From: an uncultured Clostridia bacterium
Lineage (GTDB): Bacteria; Bacillota; Clostridia; Peptostreptococcales; Anaerovoracaceae
Length of the DNA stretch: 53,375 bases
Direction: 5' to 3'
Assembly (NCBI GenBank): GCA_934281605.1
Contig: CAKQXD010000014.1
Coordinates: forward strand, 1-53,375
The translations under genes and the position numbers were made by a program. Shown one piece after another: positions 16,831 to 26,214 of this stretch. Position 1 is the stretch's first letter; the number at the start of each line of letters is the position of its first letter. Under the pieces are notes generated by a model. The model saw only the letters and a list, made by a program, of their open reading frames with translations, had not been told where the DNA came from and made no database searches.

Positions 16831-18147
16831 ATGAGTAAGGTAACAGAAACAGCTCTTCGGATCCTTGCGTTTCTGCCCGGCGTAGATTGCGGCGGATTTG
16901 GCGGATGCGGCTATCCGACCTGTGAGGCCTGTGCCAGTGCTATCGCAGAAGGAGGATCTGCAGCATTGTGTCCGGCTTGCGACACGGAAGCGGTAGAAGG
17001 TATTTCGAAAGAGCTTGGACGGGAACCGGTTGAGGCTTGCGATCAGGTCGCGTTCCTCAAGTGTGCCGGAGATTCCGCCGGCAAGAAGAGATTCCAGGGA
17101 ATGGAATCCTGCAAGAAAGCGAAGGAATGCGGATTCCTGGAAGGTGAATGCCAGTGGGGTTGTATGGGAATCGGCAGCTGTATCGAACGATGCAAGTTCG
17201 ATGCGATGCGTCTGGAAGATGGTCAGCTGATCATCGATCGGGACAAGTGTACGGGATGCATGGCCTGCATCGACATTTGCCCGCAGCACATCATTGAGAT
17301 GATCCCGCGGGAGGCGACCAACTTTATCCCGTGTTCTTCCAGGGACAATGAAAACGATACCTTTAAAATCTGTGGATACGGATGCATCGGCTGCGGCGAC
17401 TGCGCTCTGGCATGTCCCAATGATGCCATTGAAATGGTGGTCGGTGATAAGATCGACGGCAGATATGCGAAGATCGACTACAGCAAATGCGAAGGCTGCG
17501 TAACCTGTACAGTCAAGTGCAGAAAGAAGATCATCGTAGATACCCTTCACGATTTGACGAAGCTGAAAGAAGAAGTGGCTTTTGTTAAATGTGCAGGAGG
17601 CGCATGGGGTCATAAAAAACTGGAAGATCTGGGTTACACCAGCTGCAGTGACATCGTAAAAGCCGCTGCTGACGGCAAGGTAAACTTTACAGAAATAGGA
17701 GCCTGTGCATACAGCTGCACCGGCATGGGAGACTGTGTTAAGGCATGCCGCTATGGTGCTATTTCCAACGAATACGGCGTTGCAAAGGTAGATGAAGCCA
17801 AGTGTGTTGGCTGTGGAGACTGCTTCCGCGCCTGCCCGAGAAGCAAGATCCAGATGGGATCCTATCTTGGTGTAAAACAGGCTGCCTGCGAATCAGCTGA
17901 TGCACCGGAGAAGAGAATGGAAGTATGCGGTATGGGCTGCATCGGCTGCGGAGACTGTGCAGACAACTGTCCGAACGGTGCGATCACTATGACGGACGGT
18001 CATCCGGTCATCGACGATAAGAAATGCCAGAACTGTGGAATCTGTACATATGTATGTTCCAGAGGTCTGATTCGGGAGCGTGTCGTTCCAGAATACACTT
18101 ATCTCCAGCAGGAAGCAATGAAGTTAGATAGAGAAGAAAGGAGATAA
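16831..18147 (+). CDS. Soluble RnfB-like polyferredoxin
   Basis: A 438-residue iron-sulfur protein. The N-terminus (about 8-55) is an RnfB-type Fe-S domain (LPGVDCGGFGGCGYPTC...). Then follow two similar halves, each with an RnfB-like CMGIGSC/CTGMGDC segment and further CxxCxxCxxxC motifs (for example CTGCMACIDIC, CIGCGDCALAC, CEGCVTCTVKC, CVGCGDCFRAC, CIGCGDCADNC, CQNCGICTYVC), enough for about nine clusters. Unlike RnfB it has no membrane anchor. The start is ATG 16831 with GGAGG at 16819-16823. It sits 4 bases upstream of nifJ, so it probably carries electrons from pyruvate oxidation. Confidence 0.85.
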   Translation: MSKVTETALRILAFLPGVDCGGFGGCGYPTCEACASAIAEGGSAALCPACDTEAVEGISKELGREPVEACDQVAFLKCAGDSAGKKRFQGMESCKKAKECGFLEGECQWGCMGIGSCIERCKFDAMRLEDGQLIIDRDKCTGCMACIDICPQHIIEMIPREATNFIPCSSRDNENDTFKICGYGCIGCGDCALACPNDAIEMVVGDKIDGRYAKIDYSKCEGCVTCTVKCRKKIIVDTLHDLTKLKEEVAFVKCAGGAWGHKKLEDLGYTSCSDIVKAAADGKVNFTEIGACAYSCTGMGDCVKACRYGAISNEYGVAKVDEAKCVGCGDCFRACPRSKIQMGSYLGVKQAACESADAPEKRMEVCGMGCIGCGDCADNCPNGAITMTDGHPVIDDKKCQNCGICTYVCSRGLIRERVVPEYTYLQQEAMKLDREERR

Positions 18148-18151
18148 GATC

Positions 18152-21100
18152 ATGAGAGCAAAGAAAACCATGGACGGCAACACGGCTGCAGCACATGTTG
18201 CCTATGCCTTTTCCGAAGTAGCAGCCATTTATCCGATCACTCCATCTTCTGTCATGGCGGAAAATGTAGATGAATGGGCAAGCAAAAATAAGAAAAATAT
18301 CTTTGGCGAAGAAGTCAAAGTTGTAGAAATGCAATCAGAGGGAGGCGCTGCAGGAGCGGTGCACGGGGCTATCACAGCAGGTGCGTACACCAGCACCTTT
18401 ACAGCTTCCCAGGGACTTCTCCTGATGATCCCGAATATGTATAAGCTGGCAGCGGAAGAAACGCCGACGGTCATGCACGTAGCGGCGAGAGCTCTGTCCA
18501 CTCACGCATTGTCCATCTTCGGAGACCACTCCGACGTTATGGCGTGCAGACAGACGGGCTTCGCAATGCTCTGTTCTTCCGACGTACAGGAAGTTATGGA
18601 TCTGGGGGCTGTCGCTCATCTTTCTGCCATCGCAGGCAAGGTGCCGGTACTCCACTTCTTTGACGGATTCCGTACCAGCCACGAGCAGCAGAAAATAAGC
18701 GTATGGGATTACGATGAACTGCGGAGCATGGTAGACTGGGATGCAGTAAAGCGTTTCCGCGAGAACGCTCTCAACCCGAACCATCCTCACAGCATGGGTT
18801 CGGCAGAACAGCCGGAAACCTTCTTCCAGCACAGAGAAGCATGCAATAAAAACTATGAAGATACGGTGGAAATCGTAGCGAAATATATGGATATGGTCAG
18901 TGAGAAAACGGGTAAGACGCCGCATTATAAACCGTTCAACTACTACGGTGCAGAGGATGCGGAGGAAGTCATCGTAGCGATGGGTTCTGTGTGCGACGCT
19001 ATCGAAGAAGCGATCGACTACGCCAATGCCAATGGCAAGAAGACAGGCCTGGTAGTCGTGCGTCTGTATCGTCCGTTCTCCAGAAAATACTTCCTGGAAG
19101 CGCTGCCTGATTCCGTGAAAAAGATCGCGGTACTGGATCGAACCAAGGAGCCCGGTTCCATGGGTGAACCGCTTCTGCTGGATGTAACGGCGGCCATCAA
19201 GGACAGCAAATTCAACGATGTTCTGGTAACAGGAGGACGTTACGGTCTGGGTTCCAAGGATACGCAGCCGCAGGATCTGCTGGCGGTTTACGAAAACCTC
19301 TGGTCGGATGAACCGAAGAAAGAATTTACCATCTCCATCAACGACGACGTGACGGGCCTTTCCCTCGAACCGAGCAAGATGCCGTACAGTGAACCGGAAA
19401 GCCAGGTCTCCTGCAAATTCTGGGGTCTGGGTTCTGACGGTACGGTAGGCGCCAACAAGAACAGCGTCAAGATCATCGGAGACAATACGGATAAATACGC
19501 ACAGGCTTACTTCCAGTACGACTCCAAGAAGTCGGGCGGTATCACCATCAGCCATCTGCGTTTCGGCGATGAAGAGATCAAGTCCTCTTACTATGTAAAG
19601 CAGGCTGACTTCGTGGCATGTCACAACCCGTCCTACCTCCACAAATACAAGATGGTAGAGGACGTAAAACCGGGCGGAACCTTCCTGCTCAACTGCTCCT
19701 GGAACGATGAACAGCTGGAAGAAAAACTGCCTGACAATGTTAAGAGATTTATCGCACAGAACGACATTCAGTTCTATACCTGCGACGCGGTGTCCATCGC
19801 CAGAAAGCTGGGACTGCGGGGGCGTACCAATACCGTGCTGCAGGCTGCATTCTTCAAGCTGATCAACATCCTTCCGATCGAAGAAGCGGTTCAGCACATG
19901 AAGGACGCTATCAAGAAGACTTACGGCAGAAAGGGTGAGCAGATCGTTAATATGAACTGCAACGCAGTTGATGCCGGTGTAGAAAGCGTACACAAAGTAG
20001 ACGTGCCTGCTTCCTGGGCTGATGCGACAGGCGAATTTACCATTCCGTCCGCAGAAGGCCGCGATGCAGTGCATACCAGCTATATCAATGAAATCCTGAA
20101 GCCGACCAACGCCATGGAAGGCGACGCAGTTCCTGTATCGGTATTCGTGGACAATGCCAATGGCTCCATTCCAGCAGGGACGGCAGCCTATGAAAAACGA
20201 GGCATTGCCGTGGATATCCCGACGTGGGATCCAACCAAGTGCATGCAGTGCAACTGGTGCTCCTACGTTTGTCCGCACGCTGTCATCCGTCCGTTCGCTG
20301 TAACGGAGCAGCAGGCAGCGAAAGCCGGAGCAGTGAGCGCACCTCTGAAAGAAGACAGCAGCAGACGGTTCACCATCGCTGTATCCGCTTACGACTGCAC
20401 AGGCTGCGGTTCCTGCGTGGAAGTTTGTCCAGCCAGAAACAAGGCTCTGGAAATGGTACTGGCAGAAGATCATATGGATCAGGCACAGGCCGGCTACGAT
20501 TATCTGTTCGAAAACGTGGCGGAAGACAAGGCTCTGGCACAGGCAGATTCCGTTCGCGGATCTCAGTTCCGTCAGCCGCTGCTGGAGTTCTCCGGCGCAT
20601 GTCCGGGATGCGGAGAAACACCGTATGCGAAGCTGGTTACTCAGCTGTTCGGCGATCGCATGTTCATTGCCAACGCGACAGGATGCTCCTCTATCTGGGG
20701 CTGCAGCGCACCGAGCACGCCGTATACGGTCAATAAAGAGGGCAAGGGTCCGGCATGGTCCAATTCCCTGTTTGAGGATAACGCTGAGTTTGGCTACGGT
20801 ATGACTATCGCAGTCAAGGCAAGACGTCAGGAACTCAAGTCCTGTGCAGAGCGTCTGGCAGAGGATTCTGACTGCGGAGCAGCTGCAAAGGCATGGCTCG
20901 AGGCTATGGATGATGCAAAGGCTTCCGCAGAAACCGGCGACAAGCTGGCAGCTGTCTGCGAAAACTTTGCAGAAACGTTAGAAGATGCGAAATACGTGGT
21001 AGACCATAAAGATATGCTGGCGAAGCCGTCAATGTGGATCTTCGGCGGCGACGGATGGGCTTACGATATCGGCTACGGCGGCCTGGATCACGTGCTGGCC

Positions 21101-21685
21101 TCCGGTGAAAATGTAAATGTCCTGGTATTCGATACCGAGGTGTACTCCAATACAGGCGGTCAGGCGTCCAAATCCACACCTACCGGTGCTGTGGCGCAGT
21201 TCGCAGCAGGCGGCAAACGGATCAAGAAGAAGGATCTGGCGGAGATCGCCATGGCATACGGCTACGTCTATGTGGCACAGATCGCTATGGGTGCAAACCC
21301 TGCGCAGACTTTGAAGGCGATGCGTGAAGCAGAAAGCTACGATGGGCCGTCCCTCATTATCGCATACGCACCTTGCATCAACCACGGTGTAAAAGGCGGC
21401 ATGAGCCATGCGATGCAGGAAATGAAGAAGGCAGTACGGGCTGGTTACTGGAACCTGCTGCGGTACAACCCGGCTCTCGTTGCGGAGAAGAAGAATCCGC
21501 TCAGTGTTGACAGCGCACCTCCAACGGAAAGCTACAACGACTTCATCATGAACGAAGTTCGTTACAGCTCCCTGAAGCTGAAGAACGAAAAACGTGCGGA
21601 AGAACTGTTCCAGATCGCGGAAGAAGAAGCTCTTGGCAGATACAGAAAACTCAAGAGACAGCAGAAAAGTCTGGAAGAAGTATAG
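18152..21685 (+). CDS. nifJ: Pyruvate:ferredoxin oxidoreductase
   Basis: A 1177-residue single-chain PFOR of normal length that converts pyruvate and CoA to acetyl-CoA, CO2 and reduced ferredoxin. The N-terminal thiamine-diphosphate pyrimidine region has 'AAIYPITPSSVMAE' (about 21-34). The two ferredoxin clusters are bound by CMQCNWCSYVCP (about 698-709) and CTGCGSCVEVCP (about 750-761). The proximal-cluster and TPP domain starts at GACPGCGETPY and includes GCSSIWGCSAPSTPY and GGDGWAYDIGYGG. It lies between the polyferredoxin and NfnA genes (gaps of 4 and 18 bases). Confidence 0.97.
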   Translation: MRAKKTMDGNTAAAHVAYAFSEVAAIYPITPSSVMAENVDEWASKNKKNIFGEEVKVVEMQSEGGAAGAVHGAITAGAYTSTFTASQGLLLMIPNMYKLAAEETPTVMHVAARALSTHALSIFGDHSDVMACRQTGFAMLCSSDVQEVMDLGAVAHLSAIAGKVPVLHFFDGFRTSHEQQKISVWDYDELRSMVDWDAVKRFRENALNPNHPHSMGSAEQPETFFQHREACNKNYEDTVEIVAKYMDMVSEKTGKTPHYKPFNYYGAEDAEEVIVAMGSVCDAIEEAIDYANANGKKTGLVVVRLYRPFSRKYFLEALPDSVKKIAVLDRTKEPGSMGEPLLLDVTAAIKDSKFNDVLVTGGRYGLGSKDTQPQDLLAVYENLWSDEPKKEFTISINDDVTGLSLEPSKMPYSEPESQVSCKFWGLGSDGTVGANKNSVKIIGDNTDKYAQAYFQYDSKKSGGITISHLRFGDEEIKSSYYVKQADFVACHNPSYLHKYKMVEDVKPGGTFLLNCSWNDEQLEEKLPDNVKRFIAQNDIQFYTCDAVSIARKLGLRGRTNTVLQAAFFKLINILPIEEAVQHMKDAIKKTYGRKGEQIVNMNCNAVDAGVESVHKVDVPASWADATGEFTIPSAEGRDAVHTSYINEILKPTNAMEGDAVPVSVFVDNANGSIPAGTAAYEKRGIAVDIPTWDPTKCMQCNWCSYVCPHAVIRPFAVTEQQAAKAGAVSAPLKEDSSRRFTIAVSAYDCTGCGSCVEVCPARNKALEMVLAEDHMDQAQAGYDYLFENVAEDKALAQADSVRGSQFRQPLLEFSGACPGCGETPYAKLVTQLFGDRMFIANATGCSSIWGCSAPSTPYTVNKEGKGPAWSNSLFEDNAEFGYGMTIAVKARRQELKSCAERLAEDSDCGAAAKAWLEAMDDAKASAETGDKLAAVCENFAETLEDAKYVVDHKDMLAKPSMWIFGGDGWAYDIGYGGLDHVLASGENVNVLVFDTEVYSNTGGQASKSTPTGAVAQFAAGGKRIKKKDLAEIAMAYGYVYVAQIAMGANPAQTLKAMREAESYDGPSLIIAYAPCINHGVKGGMSHAMQEMKKAVRAGYWNLLRYNPALVAEKKNPLSVDSAPPTESYNDFIMNEVRYSSLKLKNEKRAEELFQIAEEEALGRYRKLKRQQKSLEEV

Positions 21686-21703
21686 AGAAGGGGGTGCACA
21701 TAG

Positions 21704-22552
21704 ATGTTTAAGATTTTGAGCAAAAGACGTTTAAATCCTACGATGACCTGGCTTGTCATCGACGCGCCGCTGGTAGCGAAAAAGGCCAAGCCTGGACAGT
21801 TTATCATCCTGCGTACCGATGAGTATGGAGAGAGGATCCCCCTCACCATGGCGGGACATGATTCGGAAAAAGGCACGATCGATTTGATCTACGCCGCAGT
21901 GGGCAGAACCACCATGCTGATGGATCAGCTGGAGGAGGGTGATTACCTGCTGGACGTAGTAGGCCCTCTCGGCAAGCCGACCCATATGGAAGGTCTCAAG
22001 AAGGTGGCAGTAGTCGGAGGCGGTACCGGAAATGCGCTGGCATATCCGCTGGCGACCGGTATGCACAAGGAAGGTATCCATGTGGATATGATCGCCGGAT
22101 TTAAAAATAAAGAAATGGTCATCCTGGAAGATGAATTCAAGGCTGGGACCGACCGGCTGTTCCTCACTACCGACGACGGCAGTTATGGGGAAAAGGGATT
22201 TACGACCGACAAGCTGAAAGAGCTGATTGAAGCGGGAAATGAATACGATGAGATCGTTGCGGTAGGCCCGCCTGTCATGATGAAATTCGTCTGCAAGATC
22301 GCAGAGGAATATGGAATCCCGTCGGTAGCATCTCTGACGGCTTACATGATCGACGGTACAGGAATGTGCGGCGGCTGCCGGTGCGTTATCGGCGGCGAAA
22401 ACAAATTCGTGTGCGTAGACGGTCCGGAATTTGACGGAAGTCTTGTGGACTGGGACGAGCTGATTCGCCGGAATTCATTCTACAAAGAGCAGGAGCAGGA
22501 AGATGCGAGACATATCTGCCGTCTGACAGGAGGTGTGCGTTACCATGATTAA
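21704..22552 (+). CDS. nfnA: NfnA: small subunit of NADH-dependent ferredoxin:NADP+ oxidoreductase
   Basis: A 282-residue ferredoxin-NADP reductase-type protein. It has an FAD domain ('ERIPLTMAG' around 43-51), an NAD domain ('VAVVGGGTGNALAYPLATGMH' around 102-122) and a C-terminal cysteine cluster (GMCGGCRCVIGGENKFVC) that binds the [2Fe-2S] centre. With NfnB it forms the electron-bifurcating complex coupling NADH and reduced ferredoxin to NADPH formation. It starts after a GGGGGTG site and overlaps nfnB by 8 bases. The paralogous sulfide dehydrogenase/glutamate synthase arrangement has the same fold, but the nifJ neighbour favours Nfn. Confidence 0.88.
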   Translation: MFKILSKRRLNPTMTWLVIDAPLVAKKAKPGQFIILRTDEYGERIPLTMAGHDSEKGTIDLIYAAVGRTTMLMDQLEEGDYLLDVVGPLGKPTHMEGLKKVAVVGGGTGNALAYPLATGMHKEGIHVDMIAGFKNKEMVILEDEFKAGTDRLFLTTDDGSYGEKGFTTDKLKELIEAGNEYDEIVAVGPPVMMKFVCKIAEEYGIPSVASLTAYMIDGTGMCGGCRCVIGGENKFVCVDGPEFDGSLVDWDELIRRNSFYKEQEQEDARHICRLTGGVRYHD

Positions 22553-23966
22553 TCTCAAAACGAAGAAAAACCCGATGCCGGAACAGGCACCGAATATCAG
22601 AAATCACAATTTTGAAGAGGTTTCCGAAGGATATACGCCACAGATGGCCATTAACGAAGCGATGCGCTGTCTCAACTGCCGGGAAAAGCCGTGTACTCAC
22701 GGATGCCCGGTCATGGTGCGGATCCCGGAATTTATCGCAAAGATCACAGAAGGCGACTTCGAGGGCGCTTATCAGGTGATCAGTGCCACCAGCTCTCTTC
22801 CGCGGGTATGCGGCAGAGTTTGTCCGCAGGAAAACCAGTGCGAGAAGTACTGCGTGCGCGGCAAGAAGGGCGAACCGGTGGGAATCGGTCGTCTGGAGCG
22901 TTTCGTGGCAGACTGGCATGCGGCTCACGCAGAAGAGCTGGAAGCGGATGCTGCAAAGGATGGAGCTGAGGATTCTGATACGTCGGAACTTCCGGCAGGC
23001 TCCAAGGTTGCTGTCGTAGGCGCAGGTCCTGCAGGACTGGCGTGTGCAGGTGACCTGGCTGCAAAGGGCTACGATGTAACGGTATTCGAAAGTCTCCATA
23101 AGCCGGGAGGCGTGCTAGCATACGGCATTCCGGAATTCCGTCTGCCGAAGAGCATTGTTGCTGCGGAAGTGGAAAAACTGGAAAAACGGGGAGTCACCTT
23201 TGTGACCAACGCCATCATCGGTAAGGCGGAAACCGTCGATGATCTGATGGATGACGGCTATAAAGCAGTCTTTGTCGGAACAGGCGCCGGGCTTCCTTCC
23301 TTTATGAATATACCTGGTGAAAACTTGCTCGGCGTATGTTCCGCCAATGAATATCTGACGCGGATCAACCTGATGAAGGGATATCTGCCGGAATATGATA
23401 CGCCTGTTCAGAAGGCGAAAAACATCGCTGTAGTCGGCGGCGGCAACGTTGCCATGGACGCAGCACGTTGTGCGAAACGAATGGGTGCGGAGAACGTATA
23501 TATCGTATATAGACGTTCCATGGATGAGATCCCGGCACGGTCGGAGGAAATCCATCATGCTATCGAAGAAGGCATCGATTTCCAGCTGCTGCGCAACCCG
23601 GTTAGGGTCATCGGAGATGAGAACGGCTACGTAACGGGGCTGGAATGCGTCAAGATGGAACTGGGCGAGCCGGATGCTTCCGGCAGAAGACGTCCGGTTG
23701 CCGTGGAAGGGTCCAACTTCGTTCTGGACGTGGACTGCGTGATCATGGCCATCGGCACCAAGCTGAACAAGCTGATCATGGAAACCACGGATCAGCTGGA
23801 AGCCAATGAACGCGGTGGAATCGGCACCGACGAAGGCGCAGCGACCAGCAGAGAAGGAGTCTTTGCAGGGGGCGACGCTGTAACCGGTGCGGCTACCGTA
23901 ATCCTGGCCATGGGTGCAGGGAAAACGGCAGCGGCCAGCATCGACCAGTATTTAAGTGAAAAATAA
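22545..23966 (+). CDS. nfnB: NfnB: large subunit of NADH-dependent ferredoxin:NADP+ oxidoreductase
   Basis: A 473-residue GltD-like protein. The N-terminal part binds two [4Fe-4S] clusters (CLNCREKPCTHGCPV and LPRVCGRVCPQENQCEKYC); then come FAD (VAVVGAGPAGLACAGDLAA, about 157-175) and NADP (IAVVGGGNVAMDAARCAKRMG) sites. The length fits Nfn large subunits. A spacer of about 25 Ala/Glu/Asp-rich residues (about 130-150) lies between the Fe-S and FAD domains. I start it at ATG 22545, since a GTG at 22533 sits inside the AGGAGGTG ribosome site. A terminator follows. Confidence 0.88.
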   Translation: MINLKTKKNPMPEQAPNIRNHNFEEVSEGYTPQMAINEAMRCLNCREKPCTHGCPVMVRIPEFIAKITEGDFEGAYQVISATSSLPRVCGRVCPQENQCEKYCVRGKKGEPVGIGRLERFVADWHAAHAEELEADAAKDGAEDSDTSELPAGSKVAVVGAGPAGLACAGDLAAKGYDVTVFESLHKPGGVLAYGIPEFRLPKSIVAAEVEKLEKRGVTFVTNAIIGKAETVDDLMDDGYKAVFVGTGAGLPSFMNIPGENLLGVCSANEYLTRINLMKGYLPEYDTPVQKAKNIAVVGGGNVAMDAARCAKRMGAENVYIVYRRSMDEIPARSEEIHHAIEEGIDFQLLRNPVRVIGDENGYVTGLECVKMELGEPDASGRRRPVAVEGSNFVLDVDCVIMAIGTKLNKLIMETTDQLEANERGGIGTDEGAATSREGVFAGGDAVTGAATVILAMGAGKTAAASIDQYLSEK

Positions 23967-23986
23967 GCCTTTGATTATTTAGAGAA

Positions 23987-24043
23987 ACAAGAGTAGAGAA
24001 CGCCTGGAGTTTAGAAAAGCTTCGGGCGTTTCTCTTGTGTTTT
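23987..24043 (+). terminator. Rho-independent terminator of the redox operon
   Basis: ACAAGAG (23987-23993) pairs with CTCTTGT (24032-24038), and AACGCC with GGCGTT inside it, with a small bulge; T-rich sequence follows. It ends the nifJ-nfnAB transcript. Confidence 0.75.
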
Positions 24044-24063
24044 GCGGGAGAATCTGATAAAAT
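24035..24063 (+). promoter_or_regulatory. Possible promoter of the C39-like gene
   Basis: TTGTGT at 24035-24040 and TAAAAT at 24058-24063, spacer 17. The -35 lies in the descending arm of the preceding terminator. Confidence 0.45.
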
Positions 24064-24109
24064 TTTGTGCAAAGAAATGTGCTGAGTGGAAGAGAAAGGA
24101 AATACTTCA

Positions 24110-24730
24110 TTGACTAAGAACAAGGTGGAACTGCCTCATTTTACTATGGGCAAATCATATGGAAGCAACCAGAACTGGATGATGGATCCGTGGATGCATC
24201 TGGGCGGATGTGCAGCGCTGACGACCTGTGACGCCTTTATCGATTTTTCGCTGTATCGGAACAGGGACGATCTGTATCATTTCAAAGATCCGAAGAAGCG
24301 GGTCATGACGCGTCAGACCTATTCCAGATTTGCCATGTCGGTGAAGCTGTACCTGGAGCCGCGGCGGACCGGGATCAAAGATCTGCAGACCTACATGGAT
24401 GGAGTGAACCTCTATCTGGAGGACACGGATGTGACGGATCTGTATCTGGAGGGACTGGAAGGCAGCGAGTCTTATGAGGCGGCGAGGGATACCATCAAAG
24501 CCAGCATCGATGATGAGATCCCGGTGGCGTACCTGATGCTGAAGCACAAGGATAAGGAATTCGATTTCTTCCAGTGGCACTGGTTCCTGGTCAACGGCTA
24601 TGAAGAAATGGAAAATACGTTTCTGATCAAGGCGGCGACCTACGGCAAAGCACACTGGCTGGATTTGAAGCGGCTGTGGGACACGGGATACGATCACAAG
24701 GGCGGCATTGTGACGTTCCATTTCAAATAA
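24110..24730 (+). CDS. Possible C39-like cysteine peptidase
   Basis: A 206-residue cytoplasmic-looking protein with no signal peptide. The segment 'SNQNWMMDPWMHLGGCAALTTCDAF' region (about 20-44) has a Gly-Gly-Cys-Ala block after an Asn-Gln, and 'FFQWHWFLVNGYEE' (about 157-170) has a His before a G-Y turn, the order of Cys and His seen in papain-like/C39 folds. This is a weak fold guess; no substrate is indicated. The start is TTG 24110 after AAAGGA (24095-24100). It converges on thrE across a shared terminator and stands alone. Confidence 0.5.
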   Translation: MTKNKVELPHFTMGKSYGSNQNWMMDPWMHLGGCAALTTCDAFIDFSLYRNRDDLYHFKDPKKRVMTRQTYSRFAMSVKLYLEPRRTGIKDLQTYMDGVNLYLEDTDVTDLYLEGLEGSESYEAARDTIKASIDDEIPVAYLMLKHKDKEFDFFQWHWFLVNGYEEMENTFLIKAATYGKAHWLDLKRLWDTGYDHKGGIVTFHFK

Positions 24731-24750
24731 GAATGGCGAGAATGGAAATA

Positions 24751-24798
24751 AAAATACGGCGGAAGCATAGTAGAAGAATATGCTTTTGGCCGTATTTT
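24751..24798. terminator. Bidirectional terminator
   Basis: AAAATACGGC (24751-24760) pairs with 24789-24798 (10 bp), with an inner AGCATA/TATGCT stem. A-rich and T-rich flanks on the two sides let it end both the + strand gene and the convergent thrE. Confidence 0.85.
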
Positions 24799-24826
24799 GT
24801 TTTGTCTCGATTTATTTTGATATCCG

Positions 24827-26161
24827 TCAGACGCAGTGGCGAAAGGATTTGTCGGTGAGGATCCGTGCGAAAATAAGTCCCAGCGGCAGGGCCAGGATGA
24901 TGAGCATGGCTTCCGTCAGCCAGTAGGCTCCGCTGCTCAGGGAGACGATCCCCATGTTGTAAGTGGCGCGATACAGATACAGTCCCGGAACCATGATGAC
25001 GATGGCCGGCACGGTGATGGAGATGCGGGAGTATCCGATCCGGCCTTTGGAGAGGGAAGCCAGAAGTCCGGCCGTCAAGGCGCCTGCAAAGGCTGCGATA
25101 GATGGTGGACAGGATGCCAGATCCACAAGCTCCAGCCGGAGGGTGTTGGCGATGGCACCGATGATGCCTGCCAGGGTTGCCAGCTTATACGGACTGTTGA
25201 ACATGATAGAGAATCCGAATACGCCGCAGAAGCTTGCTGCCAGACGAAGCAGGAGCATCGAAGCGCTGGAGAGGCCAAGGGGCAGAAAATCCGATGGCTT
25301 CAGGTCAAGCAGAAGCGCCATGCCCCAGGCCACCAGCGCTGCAACGACAACGATGATCAGCGAGTAGGCGAGACGTTCCAGTCCAGAACGCATATCCAGT
25401 TTCGCCAGGTCGATGCCGCTTGTAATGAACGGAAATCCGGGAATAATAAACAGCATGGAGCAGATATATCCCGCCTGATGTGCGGTTGAGACGTGGAAGG
25501 TCAGCTCCAGCCCTTTTAAGAGCGCCGCATATCCCAGACAGGCCAGCGCTACGCTGCTGGCAACACAGAGGAGCAGTGTGAACCCTTTTTTTGTCAGGGT
25601 GGCCCGCAGCCAGTTGCCGATCCCGGCGCCGAAGAAGGCGCAGAGCATTTCTATTGGTCCTCCGCCGAGAAGAAAGGTAAATGCGCTGCAGGCAACTGCC
25701 GCAGCAAGACCTAGTGCTGTCGGGTGATAGTGCCCGGGACGCTGTTCGATATGGTCTAAAAACTTGTGAAGATGTTTGCTTGTATCCGAAGCGTGCTTCT
25801 CAGGAAAGTCCAGAACGAAGTTTTCCAGCTCGGAGAGCTTTGCAGTATTGACCCCGGTGGTCGTCAGACAGAGAGACTGAGAAAATGTTTCTGCTTTATC
25901 GATACAAGTATATTCGATGGAGACCAGTCCGACGTCGGCGGTACAGGTGATTCCCATAGTTCTGGCCAGGGTGTTCATGGAGCTGCGAACGCGCCATGCT
26001 CCGGTGCCGCAGGACAGCAGCATCAGACCGGTGCGCCCTATGATAGAGGCTTTTTCCGGTAGTGTCGCTTCCGTGATGGGTGGATTTTCTATCTGGCAGA
26101 GATGGTGCCAGGGAATAGCCATATGGTTGTGGATCAGTTCAGTATGTTGTGAATGCTTCAT
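24827..26161 (-). CDS. ThrE-type threonine/serine exporter
   Basis: A 444-residue protein of the ThrE/DUF1212-DUF3815 fused family. The soluble N-terminal part has 'LLSCGTGAWRVRSSMNTLARTMGI' (about 47-70), the hallmark of DUF1212, followed by ten or so membrane segments in two halves (about 145-285 and 290-435). Members export threonine or serine; other small amino acids are possible. It runs leftward from its own promoter (26187-26214) with an AAGGGGG ribosome site, and ends at the shared terminator. It is next to the amino-acid-like fermentation operon, but in opposite orientation. Confidence 0.85.
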   Translation of the reverse strand: MKHSQHTELIHNHMAIPWHHLCQIENPPITEATLPEKASIIGRTGLMLLSCGTGAWRVRSSMNTLARTMGITCTADVGLVSIEYTCIDKAETFSQSLCLTTTGVNTAKLSELENFVLDFPEKHASDTSKHLHKFLDHIEQRPGHYHPTALGLAAAVACSAFTFLLGGGPIEMLCAFFGAGIGNWLRATLTKKGFTLLLCVASSVALACLGYAALLKGLELTFHVSTAHQAGYICSMLFIIPGFPFITSGIDLAKLDMRSGLERLAYSLIIVVVAALVAWGMALLLDLKPSDFLPLGLSSASMLLLRLAASFCGVFGFSIMFNSPYKLATLAGIIGAIANTLRLELVDLASCPPSIAAFAGALTAGLLASLSKGRIGYSRISITVPAIVIMVPGLYLYRATYNMGIVSLSSGAYWLTEAMLIILALPLGLIFARILTDKSFRHCV

Positions 26162-26186
26162 AAAAGTTCCCCCTTTGTGCAGTTTC

Positions 26187-26214
26187 AGTATAGTAGGAAT
26201 CGGGAAAAAGTCAA
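26187..26214 (-). promoter_or_regulatory. Promoter of thrE
   Basis: On the minus strand, TTGACT (26214-26209) and TATACT (26192-26187) are 16 bases apart, 26 bases before the start codon. Confidence 0.8.

Noticed and set aside
18335..20473. A 712-codon open frame on the minus strand inside nifJ
   Set aside because: It is antisense to a clear PFOR, has no ribosome site and encodes a Cys/His/Arg-rich sequence typical of a shadow frame.
22545..23966. Glutamate synthase small chain (GltD)
   Set aside because: The protein is GltD-like, but no large glutamate synthase subunit is present and it overlaps an NfnA-type gene after nifJ, so NfnB fits better.
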